Assembly (NCBI RefSeq): GCF_041240605.1
Contig: NZ_CP162487.1
Location: 124,001 to 188,000 of the forward strand
From: Xanthomonas sp. DAR 80977
Lineage (GTDB): Bacteria; Pseudomonadota; Gammaproteobacteria; Xanthomonadales; Xanthomonadaceae
DNA length: 64,000 bases
Direction of reading: 5' to 3'
Part shown: positions 42,601-51,179 of the stretch, piece after piece
Position numbering within the stretch: the first letter of the stretch is position 1
Layout of the letters: each line of letters begins with the position of its first letter
The notes under the pieces: generated by a model
Seen by the model: the letters and a program-made list of their open reading frames with translations, nothing else
Databases searched by the model: none
What the model was told of the DNA's origin: nothing
Position numbers and translations under genes: made by a program

Positions 42601-43347
42601 CTACTTTTTTTGCCTGCTAGCTGTTCCCAGACGCTTCGTAGGGGGCGCCTTAATGGCTTTCTTAATCAGGCCATTTGTAGCGTTTGAATTTTCATCAGCC
42701 TCCGCTCTTGATCGGATAATTGAATCAACTAACCTTCCTCCCGTTCCGACAAGTTTAGAAAGAGCCCTCAACTGTTCTCTGCATGCAATGCTTTTAACTG
42801 GGGTAGGGTAGTTCATAGAGTGGTCGACTTCGCCCCAAATCTCTTCGAAAAGTGTGCGGACTTGAATCTCACAACATAAATCAGAGCCAGCACTAGGTCG
42901 TACTAGATAATGGATTGAGGTGTAAAAGGTTGGCCTAATTTCAGGCTCAAAGCCAAAGCCCCTAAAAAATTCCACAGATTCTGGATCCCAACTGAATGCC
43001 TTCGGATCTTCGCCTAGAACCCAGTCCCCGGTTCTAACTTGACTCATTATCGCATCATGAATTCCTCCGAATTGTGCGGCATGGATATGGAAAACGCGCA
43101 CACCAGCAAGGTCTGTCACTATATTAAATATATTCAAGTTGTCTACGGTGACGCCATCTTTTTGTTTGCGTTGAAGTTTTAGAAGCAAATTTTCTCGTCC
43201 TTTAACCCTCAACTTTACCGAATGAACATCTGCTGATAAGCTGGGATGCGATACAAAGAATTGAAGAACGGTATTGGCAAAAAGTTTTATTCTGTGCTCT
43301 TGTTCGTAAAATGCATCCAACGCAGATTTGTGCGCTCTTGAAATCAT
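42601..43347 (-). CDS. Stand-alone RelA/SpoT nucleotide synthetase (ToxSAS-like)
   Basis: A 248-residue protein consisting essentially of the (p)ppGpp synthetase domain, without the HD hydrolase or the ribosome-binding TGS/ACT domains. It shows VKLRVKGRENLL (45-56), the catalytic-Asp motif TDLAGVRVF (78-86), FYTSIHYLV (141-149, with the base-stacking Tyr and His) and CEIQVRTLFEEIWGEVDH (159-176, with the catalytic Glu of EIQVRT). These all look intact. The Lys/Arg-rich tail is not recognised. The start overlaps the ATPase gene as ATGA. GC is about 43%. Stand-alone synthetases in such pairs are often toxins (ToxSAS), making ppApp or pyrophosphorylating tRNA. Confidence 0.85.
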   Translation of the reverse strand: MISRAHKSALDAFYEQEHRIKLFANTVLQFFVSHPSLSADVHSVKLRVKGRENLLLKLQRKQKDGVTVDNLNIFNIVTDLAGVRVFHIHAAQFGGIHDAIMSQVRTGDWVLGEDPKAFSWDPESVEFFRGFGFEPEIRPTFYTSIHYLVRPSAGSDLCCEIQVRTLFEEIWGEVDHSMNYPTPVKSIACREQLRALSKLVGTGGRLVDSIIRSRAEADENSNATNGLIKKAIKAPPTKRLGTASRQKK

Positions 43348-44348
43348 TTTTTCCCCCCGGCGCGGGCAAGAAGTTCATCAGCAATTTTGTCAAAGACTTG
43401 CCCGGCTTTAAGGATCTGCGAGTTATGACCGGGGTTGACCCTGCCTTTTAGGTCTCTAAAAGGAAGCTTGAGCTTCTGTGCATCAGCCGCCAAAGATTGA
43501 AAATGCTTGACCTCTCCAAGCTTGTATGGGGGGTCTACGTGAAAATCAGGTCCTAGTGTCGCCAAAACATCTACTACCCTCTGTTTCACCCGCGGTCCAA
43601 TTTTAGCTTCCCAATGCTCATGCGGCTTAGCGCTCTTGCCCCCGGTTTTAACTTTGTAGGCAGAGGCTACGTATCCCGCGAATTTGGGGCGTCCATGAAG
43701 TAGTGTTGACCTGGCGGAGTCTGATGCAAGTGATCTGACCGTATTCCAGTCTGAAATCCAACGGTGTAAGGACTTTCCAACGGCGCCTAATGCTCGGAGA
43801 GAAAATAGATCGGATCCTACGGGTGCTAAGAAATAATCTGAGTCAAGAAGTACCGCTCTATTCAATGGCCCGACGTTAGGGCCTACATCAAATATAACAA
43901 TATCTATGGCATATGTTCGGGCAACTTTGTCGACTAGTTTTGAAAGGGCGCTCATTACATCGTAGCCGCGCGATTTACGCGCGAAGGAGTCGGTCCATGC
44001 TGAGGGAAGTTCTTCCTCGTACTGCGAAATTAGAACGTCTCCCACCAAAAGCAATACATTATCGTAAATTTTTAGAATGCTAATATCCGCAACATCGCCG
44101 CGGCCAAGAACAATGGGCTTTATCCCGTCCCAGATAGTTGTCGAGCCTTTGTCTGCCTCGCTCTTCCTAAGGTAATCATCAAGTTGGTTTTCCTCAAGGC
44201 AGAATGCCGATAAATTGCACTGGGGATCTGCATCGACCATTAGAACTTTTTTGCCCTTTTCAGCAATCGCGGTAGAAAGATTCAAGGCGATGGTAGTCTT
44301 TCCAACTCCCCCTTTGTTGTTGAATAACGTTATTTTTGTATAGGACAT
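43344..44348 (-). CDS. ParA/MinD-family ATPase, partner of the RelA/SpoT synthetase
   Basis: A 334-residue ParA-type P-loop ATPase. It has a deviant Walker A FNNKGGVGKTTIALNLS (residues about 9-25), Walker A' VDADPQCNLS (38-47) and Walker B DIVIFDVGPNVGP. The C-terminal 120 residues (SAYKVKTGGKSAKPHEHWEA, KLGEVKHFQSLAADAQ) belong to the branch found in genomic islands rather than to plasmid partition. There is no ParB partner. It is low-GC, like the synthetase gene it overlaps. It could be the antitoxin, sensor or activator of the synthetase. Confidence 0.88.
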   Translation of the reverse strand: MSYTKITLFNNKGGVGKTTIALNLSTAIAEKGKKVLMVDADPQCNLSAFCLEENQLDDYLRKSEADKGSTTIWDGIKPIVLGRGDVADISILKIYDNVLLLVGDVLISQYEEELPSAWTDSFARKSRGYDVMSALSKLVDKVARTYAIDIVIFDVGPNVGPLNRAVLLDSDYFLAPVGSDLFSLRALGAVGKSLHRWISDWNTVRSLASDSARSTLLHGRPKFAGYVASAYKVKTGGKSAKPHEHWEAKIGPRVKQRVVDVLATLGPDFHVDPPYKLGEVKHFQSLAADAQKLKLPFRDLKGRVNPGHNSQILKAGQVFDKIADELLARAGGKK

Positions 44349-44373
44349 TTGATTTCTCGTCTGTTTAGGTAAT

Positions 44374-44388
44374 GGTTCATTTTGAACC
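44374..44388. promoter_or_regulatory. Operator-like palindrome before the ParA-RelA/SpoT operon
   Basis: ggttcattttgaacc is a perfect 6-base inverted repeat with a 3-base spacer, 26-40 bases upstream of the ATPase start. The upstream DNA is AT-rich with tttataagc near 44397-44406, a plausible -10. The position fits autorepression by one of the two proteins, as in TA operons. Confidence 0.5.
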
Positions 44389-44636
44389 GGTTGTTTTCGC
44401 TTATAAAGTTACTCTGTCCTGCAGGAGCTGGCTACTTTCGAAGAAATTCTCGCTTGTGCATTTACTATTGTTGCAACCGCAAGCTCCCCGCAACGCAGAA
44501 ATGCGTGTGGCTTAACGTATGTGTTGGCTGACGACGCAGGTGTTGGCTCCAATCGCGCTCAGGTCGGAAGCGCAGCGTTGCCATTCTTCACTTTCAAGAT
44601 CATCCCCTTGTCAATTCGATTGGCTTTCACGGTGCA

Positions 44637-45105
44637 AAGGACTCCGCGTATCGAATGAAGCCGTCGATGCAGACGATCTTCACCATGTTGGCGCGTTGGT
44701 AGGCCAAATGCTCAGCCATTTCGTGTTGCTTGCTGACACCCGCCTGCTGCGTTTCCCATTTTTGCATTGGACGAGCGTGCCGCGGCTGTCCTTAAGCAGA
44801 GCCAGATCGAAGCCACCGCCGGCGACAACACTCTCCAGAGTGGTGTGGGTGTCTAGCAGTCGACGGCGATGGCGTGCGCCGAGAAAGGCGAAGAGCGCAG
44901 CTATCCAGCAGACGATCACCACGATCCACGCAAGCGGCGCGAGCGTACCGTGCGAGCGCTGAGCAATGCCTTGTGCTGGTGGGCCGCCGTGCCGGGAGAG
45001 CCACCATGTGAGCATATAGCGCACTGCAAGAAAGCCAGCGATGCCGTCTGCTGTCCCAAGCGGCGACGGCAATGCAGCCAGCGTGTCAAAACTGTGCTTC
45101 CCCAT
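44637..45105 (-). pseudogene. Mrr-type restriction endonuclease, frameshifted
   Basis: It begins MGKHSFDTLAALPSPLG with a membrane helix (IVVIVCWIAALFAFLG) and RRRLLDTHTTLESV. It then jumps to GGGFDLALLKDSRGTLVQCK, the D...Q-x-K core. The first part of the Mrr_cat domain (W-R-x-F-E...V-x-x-x-Y) has been deleted. After QCK a run of five A has shifted frame: the next frame reads KWETQQAGVSKQHEMAEHL, AYQRANMVKIVCIDGFIRYA and ESFAP before a stop, the rest of the domain. It is thus a degraded membrane-anchored Mrr-like nuclease, probably inactive, next to the low-GC operon. Confidence 0.75.
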
Positions 45106-45370
45106 TTGCATCTCATGCGACCCCCGTCCCAAAGTCGAACATAGCGCCAGAATCAGCAGTTGTCCGCCTGGCGATTGCGCCGTCTACGAAACGAGACATG
45201 AGGTGTTTCAGGGGGCAGCGGTCGAGTGGACTGCACCGGTTCGAGGTGACGGTCACGAGGGCCATTGCGCGGCTGAAACTCCCAGTGAATATCTGATTTT
45301 TGGATATCAAAAAGAGCGCGCTACGGTGGCTGTGCGGACACCCCGTCCGCCCACGTCGAGGACGGATGCC

Positions 45371-45703
45371 ATGACGACTTCGAAAGCCCGCAGAACCACC
45401 GCCGCACTGCGGCACACCGCATCAGCGGCCACGCTACAGACGCAGGAAGAGCCCTTCACCTTCGGCGTCACCCTGCAACAACTCGACCAGTTCCACGCGC
45501 TGTTACGCACCATCACCGCGCAGAGCGACATGGTGGCGGTGTGCAGCGGCGCGCCGCTGGACGACAAGAGCGTGTCGATCCTGGGCGAGAACATCTTCAC
45601 TGCCGCCCGCGCGGTGCGTGGGATCGTGGACGAGATCCACGCGCAGCGGCTGGGCGGCGATGGCCTGGCGCCGGGGTCGCACGGGGAGCCGCGCCATGCG
45701 TAA
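45371..45703 (+). CDS. 110-aa hypothetical protein upstream of SymE
   Basis: A small soluble protein, predicted mostly helical (FTFGVTLQQLDQFHALLRTI, then SVSILGENIFTAARAVRGIV). The N-terminal 25 residues are basic and Thr/Ala-rich. The stop codon lies 8 bases into the SymE-like gene, so the two are coupled. I do not recognise the family; it could be a regulator or partner of the SymE toxin. A gaggac site precedes the ATG by about 10 bases. Confidence 0.65.
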   Translation: MTTSKARRTTAALRHTASAATLQTQEEPFTFGVTLQQLDQFHALLRTITAQSDMVAVCSGAPLDDKSVSILGENIFTAARAVRGIVDEIHAQRLGGDGLAPGSHGEPRHA

Positions 45704-46040
45704 GCCGCCCTCCGGTGCCGCCGCCGCGCCCCGCAAGCGGGCGCAGCGCCCGCGCTGCTGGACCATCGTGGAGCCGACGCTCACGCCGATGCTGACGCCC
45801 GAGCAGATCGCCGCCGAACTTGCCGCGGAGGCGGCCCGCGCGCAGCGCCCACCGCGCCGCACGCGCCCGCCGCAGCGCTGCAAGATGGGCTACGGCTATT
45901 ACCCGGCCAGCAACCAGGTGGTGCCGTCGCTGCGCCTGCGCGGGCGCTGGCTGGAACAGCTGGGCTTCGCCATCGGCAGCACGCTGCGCATCGAGGTGCG
46001 CGCCGGCGAACTGGTGGTGCGCGTGGCTGGTGCGGACTGA
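45696..46040 (+). CDS. SymE-like toxin
   Basis: A 114-residue protein. Its C-terminal 50 residues carry the SymE/AbrB-like fold: VVPSLRLRGRWLEQLGFAIG, then STLRIEVRAGELVVRV. SymE in E. coli is an SOS-induced RNA endonuclease-like toxin repressed by an antisense RNA. The Arg/Pro-rich N-terminal 65 residues are longer than in E. coli. The ggggag site and the overlap with the upstream gene support the start. An antisense RNA cannot be seen from sequence alone. Confidence 0.75.
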   Translation: MRKPPSGAAAAPRKRAQRPRCWTIVEPTLTPMLTPEQIAAELAAEAARAQRPPRRTRPPQRCKMGYGYYPASNQVVPSLRLRGRWLEQLGFAIGSTLRIEVRAGELVVRVAGAD

Positions 46041-46220
46041 CGCGCCGCGCCGCCGTCGGGTGCAAGGCCGCTGCATGGTGCGCACGATGGGAATGGAGCA
46101 AACCGGGCCGCGTGTGTTTCCCGTGCCCCCGCCATTTCCTCTCCCTCTGCGCCCGCGCTCCGGCCGCGGGTCCATGTTAGCGTTCCGCTGCCGAGAGCAG
46201 GCTGGCCGAGGGAGCGGGGC

Positions 46221-46928
46221 ATGCGGGTCGATCCGATACGCGAGGGTGGCGATGTGCGCCGCGGCAGGCCTGCCGCCCGCGTGGTGTGGGCGCTGCTGTG
46301 GTTGGCGCTGGCTGCCTTCGCGGCCGAGTTCGTCCGTCACGTCTATTTGAAATACGCCGCGCTGGATTCGCCCGCCTATGCCATGTTCCTGAGCCGGCGT
46401 GGCTGGCTGTGGTGCCACCTGGGCGGCGGCGCCGTGGGCATCGTGCTCGGCACGTTGCAGTTCGCCACGCAACGCTGGCGCCGGCATGTGTGGGTGCATC
46501 GCTGGGTGGGGCGCGCCTACTTCGCCGGGATGCTGGTGGCGATGCTGGGGGCCACGGCGTTGATCGCCACGTCGCCGGCGCCGATGCCGATCCGCGTGGC
46601 CTTCGCGGCGACGGAAATCGCGTGGCTGGTGGCGGCGTCCGTGGGCTTGCTGGCCATCCGCCGCGGGCAGGTGAGCTTGCACCGGCGCTGGATGGTGCGG
46701 GCGTATCTGGTGACGCTGGCGCCGGTGGTGTTCCGCGTCGCGCTCTATGGTGCAGTGGGTGCCGGAATGGCGCCTTCGCCGAACACAATCGCGCTCTTGT
46801 TGTGGGGCAGTTGGGCGGTGCCGCTGTTGGTGTATGCGCTGGGCCGATGGATGGCCGATGCCGCAAAACGGGGCACGCGAACAACCGCGGCCCCGGCGGG
46901 GACCGGCGTCGGCATGGACGCCGGCTGA
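46221..46928 (+). CDS. DUF2306 membrane protein
   Basis: A 235-residue inner-membrane protein with about six helices. The sequence FLSRRGWLWCHLGGGAVGIV...TQRWRRHVWVHRWVGRAYF (described in pieces) is the DUF2306 hallmark with its conserved histidines, which may bind haem or metal. HRRWMVRAYLVTLAPVVFRV is the second conserved block. The ATG follows gggagcggggc. It is a stand-alone gene. Confidence 0.85.
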   Translation: MRVDPIREGGDVRRGRPAARVVWALLWLALAAFAAEFVRHVYLKYAALDSPAYAMFLSRRGWLWCHLGGGAVGIVLGTLQFATQRWRRHVWVHRWVGRAYFAGMLVAMLGATALIATSPAPMPIRVAFAATEIAWLVAASVGLLAIRRGQVSLHRRWMVRAYLVTLAPVVFRVALYGAVGAGMAPSPNTIALLLWGSWAVPLLVYALGRWMADAAKRGTRTTAAPAGTGVGMDAG

Positions 46929-46989
46929 AAAGCACCGCGGTGGTGAACCACCACGGCCGGTACTTCCCGCAGAGAAGCGTAGGCGGGTC

Positions 46990-47445
46990 TTAGCGCACCT
47001 TGTACAGCACCGCAGCGCCCGGCTTCGGTTCGAACATGGGCACCGTCTGCTGCTTGAGCGCGGTGCCCTTGGCGTCCCACACCAGGGTCTCGGCGGGGTA
47101 CTCCTCGTTGCGGGTCATGGCGCCGATCTGCTTGACGATCACCGTCGAGCCGGCCTTCACTTCGGGGTTCCAGGCGAAGACGCCGAGCCTGCCGTAGAAG
47201 ACGGCCGGCGCGTCGGCGTCGAGGCGGCGGTCGGGGCACATGACCAGGCCGCGGTCGAGCATCACGCGCAACGCGCCGACGGGCACGGCTCTCACGGTGG
47301 GCGCGGTGCGGTCGGTGCTGTGGCCGGGGCAGACGTTGGCCGAGCGCAGCAGCATGTCCTCGACCACTTGCCGATCGGACTGGGCGAAGGCCGGCAGGGC
47401 GGCGGCGGACAGGGCGAGCATTGCGACAGTGGACTTCCAGTGCAC
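46990..47445 (-). CDS. Secreted hypothetical protein
   Basis: A 151-residue exported protein. The GTG start (VHWKSTVAMLALSAAALP) is chosen for its excellent aggagg site 5 bases upstream and for the signal peptide ending AFAQ. The mature part has two Cys (VCPGHST, VMCPDRR) and a core of short strands (AVFYGRLGVFAWNPEVKAGS, PMFEPKPGAAVLYKV). No family recognised. It converges on the DUF2306 gene. Confidence 0.65.
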   Translation of the reverse strand: MHWKSTVAMLALSAAALPAFAQSDRQVVEDMLLRSANVCPGHSTDRTAPTVRAVPVGALRVMLDRGLVMCPDRRLDADAPAVFYGRLGVFAWNPEVKAGSTVIVKQIGAMTRNEEYPAETLVWDAKGTALKQQTVPMFEPKPGAAVLYKVR

Positions 47446-47946
47446 GTGACACCTCCTATTGAATGAATTGCTCCAAGCGTCGCGGTCGGCCACGCGCAGG
47501 TGGGCCGCCACCATGGACGCGCCGGCACTCTAGCAACGGGGGCGATGGGGAATTGCAAAAGGAGCGTGATGGGGCGTGTTGTTCGGCACGCTTTCATTCA
47601 CGTTGCATGGGCCGAGTGGTGGCGGTGGGGAAAGGCGCTTGCATAGCAGCTGTGGGGAAGCAGGCGGCGCGGCGCCACGCTCGCGCGCGGATGCGCGGCG
47701 CGCGCCCGCGTGTCTGCACCGCTGCGGAAGGTGAGCGAACGTTTCGAGACGCCGCATCGAGCATCGGAGGTGGAAGTGCCGGGTCGCTGTGCAACAACGC
47801 CGGATGCGGGGACGGCGTTGCCTGCGTACTCACTCCGCGAGTCGCTTCGCGCCTTACCCTCACCCCAACCCCTCTCCCGGGGGGAGAGGGGCTGTTGGCC
47901 GAGTGTGCTGGACTTTCAGCCCAACGCCTGCTTCTTCAGAACGCGG
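47446..47946. other. Intergenic region with one ccctctccc repeat
   Basis: A 501-base stretch with no firm gene. It includes the DUF-gene promoter side and, at 47862-47897, ctcaccccaacccctctccc with its hairpin partner ggggggagaggggc, which probably ends the transcript of the following minus-strand gene. An Arg-rich frame across 47700 has poor codon use and is not called. Confidence 0.5.
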
Positions 47947-48837
47947 CTATTTGTACGGCCCAGGACCGCGCCAGACCAGTTCGCCCTGCTTGTAGACCTG
48001 CAGCATGGTGATGACTTCGCGGGCGTCGCCGATGGCCTTCAGTTCCGGGGAATCCGGCGGCAGCGCGCGGCATTTGCCGGAGCCGCGCTTCATCGCGATC
48101 TCCAGCGGGCAGGCCATGCGGTACTGGGTGCCGGGCAGCAGGATGAAGAATTCCTTCATGCCCTGGTCCATCCAGGCGCGCAGCAGGGTTTCGCTGCGCA
48201 GGTCGTAATAGACCAGGTAGCCGCCCAGTTCCATGCTGGGGCCGGCGTCGCTGGGGTCGCCGCGGCGCCCGCCACGGCCGCCGCCGTCGCGCACCAGCCC
48301 GGTTTCGTTGGGGCCCAGGTCCTGGTCGATGGCGCCCGGCGGCCGCCCGGTCCAGGTCTCGCGGCGCTGGGTCGGTTCGGGTTCGCTGGCGGCGGCCTGG
48401 GCCTGCTGCTGCGTGGCGGGGTCCGGCTGCGGCGGGGCCGGTTGCTCGGCGGGCGTGGGCGCGGGCGGCGCCGGGGTGTTGGCCGTGGCGGCCGGATCGG
48501 GCGGCGGCACCGGGTGGTCGGACTGCGCGACCAGCGTGGACTGCACCGGCGAGGTGGCGCGCCGCTTCTTGGCCGCGACCGGCTTCTGCGCGGGGGTGGG
48601 GCTGGGCGGCGTCTTGGCCGGATGCACAGGCTGGCGCGTGGCGCCGATGAAGTCCACCTTGGTCCGGCCGCCGCTGGCGGCGCCTTGCGGCGTGCTCATG
48701 GTGGGCGGGTCGGCCAGCAGCAACAGCAGCAGCATCAGCACATGCAGCAGGGCGCTGACGATGGCGGCAATCCACGGCTCCAGGCGTTCGTCCCAGGATC
48801 TGGCCCGGGGGTCCGCGCGATGCGACGCGTTGCTCAT
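47947..48837 (-). CDS. TonB-like single-span membrane protein, Pro-rich
   Basis: A 296-residue protein with one N-terminal membrane helix (AAIVSALLHVLMLLLLLLA, about 24-43) after a cytoplasmic leader, then a long Pro/Ala/Gln-rich periplasmic stretch (about 45-200), and a C-terminal globular domain (about 205-296: YLVYYDLRSETLLRAWMDQG, FFILLPGTQYRMACPLEIAM). The architecture is like TonB or TolA: a stalk spanning the periplasm with an end domain. The C-terminal domain is not TonB-like in sequence. The family is conserved in xanthomonads as far as I know, with no assigned function. Confidence 0.7.
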   Translation of the reverse strand: MSNASHRADPRARSWDERLEPWIAAIVSALLHVLMLLLLLLADPPTMSTPQGAASGGRTKVDFIGATRQPVHPAKTPPSPTPAQKPVAAKKRRATSPVQSTLVAQSDHPVPPPDPAATANTPAPPAPTPAEQPAPPQPDPATQQQAQAAASEPEPTQRRETWTGRPPGAIDQDLGPNETGLVRDGGGRGGRRGDPSDAGPSMELGGYLVYYDLRSETLLRAWMDQGMKEFFILLPGTQYRMACPLEIAMKRGSGKCRALPPDSPELKAIGDAREVITMLQVYKQGELVWRGPGPYK

Positions 48838-49289
48838 GCCGCCGCGGCTGCGTCGGGAGTGCGGGCCTTCATGGGGGGTCTGCAGGGTGCGGCCGGTGGG
48901 GGCGCCATCGTAACGCGTGCGAGGGCCGGTTCATTTGTCGGGCCACAGCACGCTTAGGGTCTGTTGCTGTTGGCGGGACAGGGGATGCGGCCAGGCCGCG
49001 CCTGCACGCGGCCGGCGCGTTCGCCGCGACCGCAAGATCGCAGGGAGGTGATCGGCCGGCTCCGCAGGGCACTCGCGCACGGCTTGGCCGCCCGCAGGCA
49101 TGAGCCGGGACAAGGCGCAGGCGGGTGGCGCCATCTTCCGCGCCATGTCCAAGGCCGCCGCCCGGATCTGCTGCGAGGCGCGGCTGACGCGGTCGGGACT
49201 GCGGAAGGTGGCGGCCTCGCCCTGCCCTGGTCCTGCCGGCTGACGCGAACGCCAAGCTGCCGCTGCGTGCCCGCGCCGTGCCGTGGTCG
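48838..49289. other. Intergenic region
   Basis: A 452-base GC-rich stretch between two minus-strand genes. Weak frames exist on both strands but none has a ribosome binding site or convincing composition. I see nothing specific in it. Confidence 0.4.
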
Positions 49290-50288
49290 TCAGCGGTGCT
49301 TCGCGGGCGTCTTCGGCCTGGTGAAGAGAAGCCCCGACCCGAAATCGATGACGGCGTCGTTGGCGCGCATGAAATCGCAACCGAGATACCCATCGACGAT
49401 CTCGGACGCCTCGGACGGCCGCTCGGTGCCGTCGTACGCGTACAGATCGTAGCTCTGCGCTTTGACCGATTGCAGGCGTTGCCCATCCAGCGCGATCGCG
49501 AACGGTTCGGCGGTCTCGCGCTCATCGCCGGTGGTCCCGGTCGGCCCGCCGTAGTGGTCCACGACCGGCCCCAGCGCGATGCCGGCCCGCGACGCGAATG
49601 CGGTATCGATCGAGATCGACGCCACGGTGGACACCGCAAACCTGGACTTGGCGCCGTTCACCGTCGGGAAGACGTAGTAGCGATCTTCCTTGGCGTCCCA
49701 GGTCATCGGGTGGGCGGCGTAGCCTTGCTCGCGCAGGCGGCGGTGTTCGGCCGCCACGTCCTGGTCGCTTTCCGGAAGCACCAGCCGATCGTGGCGGTAG
49801 TCGACCAGGGCCTTGGAGGCGTTGAGCCACTCGATTCCGATCATCCCGTCGACAGGGGGCGTCTGCGGGATCTCGAACACCAGGATGCCCAGGTCCTTGT
49901 CGATGCGGCCGCCGACCACGAATCGCGTCGCGACCGCCTTGGCCCTGCCAAGCTCGCTCACTTTGCCCGGCTCGGTAATGCCGTAGGCGCCGAGCGGCAC
50001 GAGATCGCCGATGCCCGCTTTCTTCGCATTCGCATGCGTGGTCATGGCGGAGAAACTGGCGTTGGCATGGACCATGAAAAGGAGCTTGGTGCCGTTCAGT
50101 TCGACCGGGACGTAGGGCCGCGTGCCCGAGGTCTGGCGATAGGTGAACGACGCATAGTGCGTCTTCGCCTCGCTGGCAGGAACGGCGCCGGCAAGCAGCA
50201 GGCACGCGAGCAGCGCCGAGCGCGATCTGGACGCGTGGCCCGCGCCGGCGCGTTCGCGGATCAGGGTGGGGCGGGCGGCGATGGGCAT
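49290..50288 (-). CDS. Retropepsin-like protein lacking the catalytic Asp
   Basis: A 332-residue exported protein. The signal peptide is within RSRSALLACLLLAGAVPASEA. The fold resembles bacterial retropepsin-like aspartyl proteases: VPVELNGTKLLFMVHANASF is the position of the D-T/S-G motif (usually L-L-D-T-G-A), but here H-A-N replaces it. GMIGIEWL, IALDGQRL and YLGCDFMRANDAVIDFGSGL (the last strand pair) are recognisable. Without the Asp it cannot act as a standard aspartyl protease and may bind a ligand instead. I chose ATG 50288 for its signal peptide; the longer frame is not supported. Confidence 0.7.
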   Translation of the reverse strand: MPIAARPTLIRERAGAGHASRSRSALLACLLLAGAVPASEAKTHYASFTYRQTSGTRPYVPVELNGTKLLFMVHANASFSAMTTHANAKKAGIGDLVPLGAYGITEPGKVSELGRAKAVATRFVVGGRIDKDLGILVFEIPQTPPVDGMIGIEWLNASKALVDYRHDRLVLPESDQDVAAEHRRLREQGYAAHPMTWDAKEDRYYVFPTVNGAKSRFAVSTVASISIDTAFASRAGIALGPVVDHYGGPTGTTGDERETAEPFAIALDGQRLQSVKAQSYDLYAYDGTERPSEASEIVDGYLGCDFMRANDAVIDFGSGLLFTRPKTPAKHR

Positions 50289-50513
50289 GGTGGTCACTGG
50301 ATTGGGGTGGGCGGCGGTGGTCGCCGTGGGGCGGATTGCGCCGCACGGCGACATCGCCGATGCGAAAGCATGGTTGAACGTGGCAGGCCAGTAAAGAAGA
50401 GCCCGCACCTATCGCCTGGATCGACTGCAGTTGTGCGCCACTGCGATCGTGCGGGGCGGCCGCCGGGCCTGGGCCGGGACACGTCGCCGCCGCCCAGTGC
50501 TATCGTCCGCGCC

Positions 50514-51062
50514 ATGTCCAAGGCCACCGCCACCCTCCGCTTCGAGGCGACGTTGCTGCGGCCGGCGACGCCGCCGGATGCGGCCTGGACGTTCCTGGTG
50601 CTGCCCGCCGAGGCCAGCGCCAGGCTGCCGACGCGCAGCATGGTCAGCGTGGAGGGCGCGTTCGCCGGGCAGCCGTTCCAGGCCACGCTGCAGCCGGACG
50701 GGCAGGGCGGCCATTGGCTGAAGGTCGAAGACGCGCTGCGTGCGGCGGCCGGGGTCGCCGCGGGCGAGACGGTGGCGCTGGCGATCGCACCGGTGGCGGT
50801 GGAGCCGGAGCCGGTGCTGCCGCCCGACCTGGACGCCGCGCTGGCCGCGCATCCGGCCGCGCGTGCGACCTGGGACGCCATCACCGCGCTGGCGCGACGC
50901 GACTGGATCTTCTGGATCGTCTCGGGCAAGAAGGCCGACACGCGCGCCAAGCGCATCGCCAGCGCCTGCGACATGCTCGCCGCGGGCAAGCGCCGCGCCT
51001 GTTGCTTCGACCGTTCGGGCATGTACAGCAAGTCGCTCGGCGCGCCGAAGGCGGCGCCATGA
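50514..51062 (+). CDS. YdeI/OmpD-associated family protein (DUF1905)
   Basis: A 182-residue cytosolic protein. The N-terminal DUF1905 half (about 4-100) has ATLRFEATLLRP, WTFLVLPAEAS and MVSVEGAFAGQPFQATLQPD; the C-terminal half (about 105-180) has the YdeI/OmdA pattern PPDLDAALAAHPAARATWDA and DWIFWIVSGKKADTRAKRI. Members are linked to stress and polymyxin resistance in enterobacteria; no role is shown here. It is divergent from the retropepsin-like gene. Confidence 0.85.
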   Translation: MSKATATLRFEATLLRPATPPDAAWTFLVLPAEASARLPTRSMVSVEGAFAGQPFQATLQPDGQGGHWLKVEDALRAAAGVAAGETVALAIAPVAVEPEPVLPPDLDAALAAHPAARATWDAITALARRDWIFWIVSGKKADTRAKRIASACDMLAAGKRRACCFDRSGMYSKSLGAPKAAP

Positions 51063-51179
51063 CGCACAGCCGCACGTCGCGACGCTAGCGCGGGGCACCG
51101 GCCGCCGCTGCCGCGACATCGTCCTCGCAAACCGCCACCTATACTCCGGCGGTGTCCATCTGCTGAAGGGTCTCATCGC

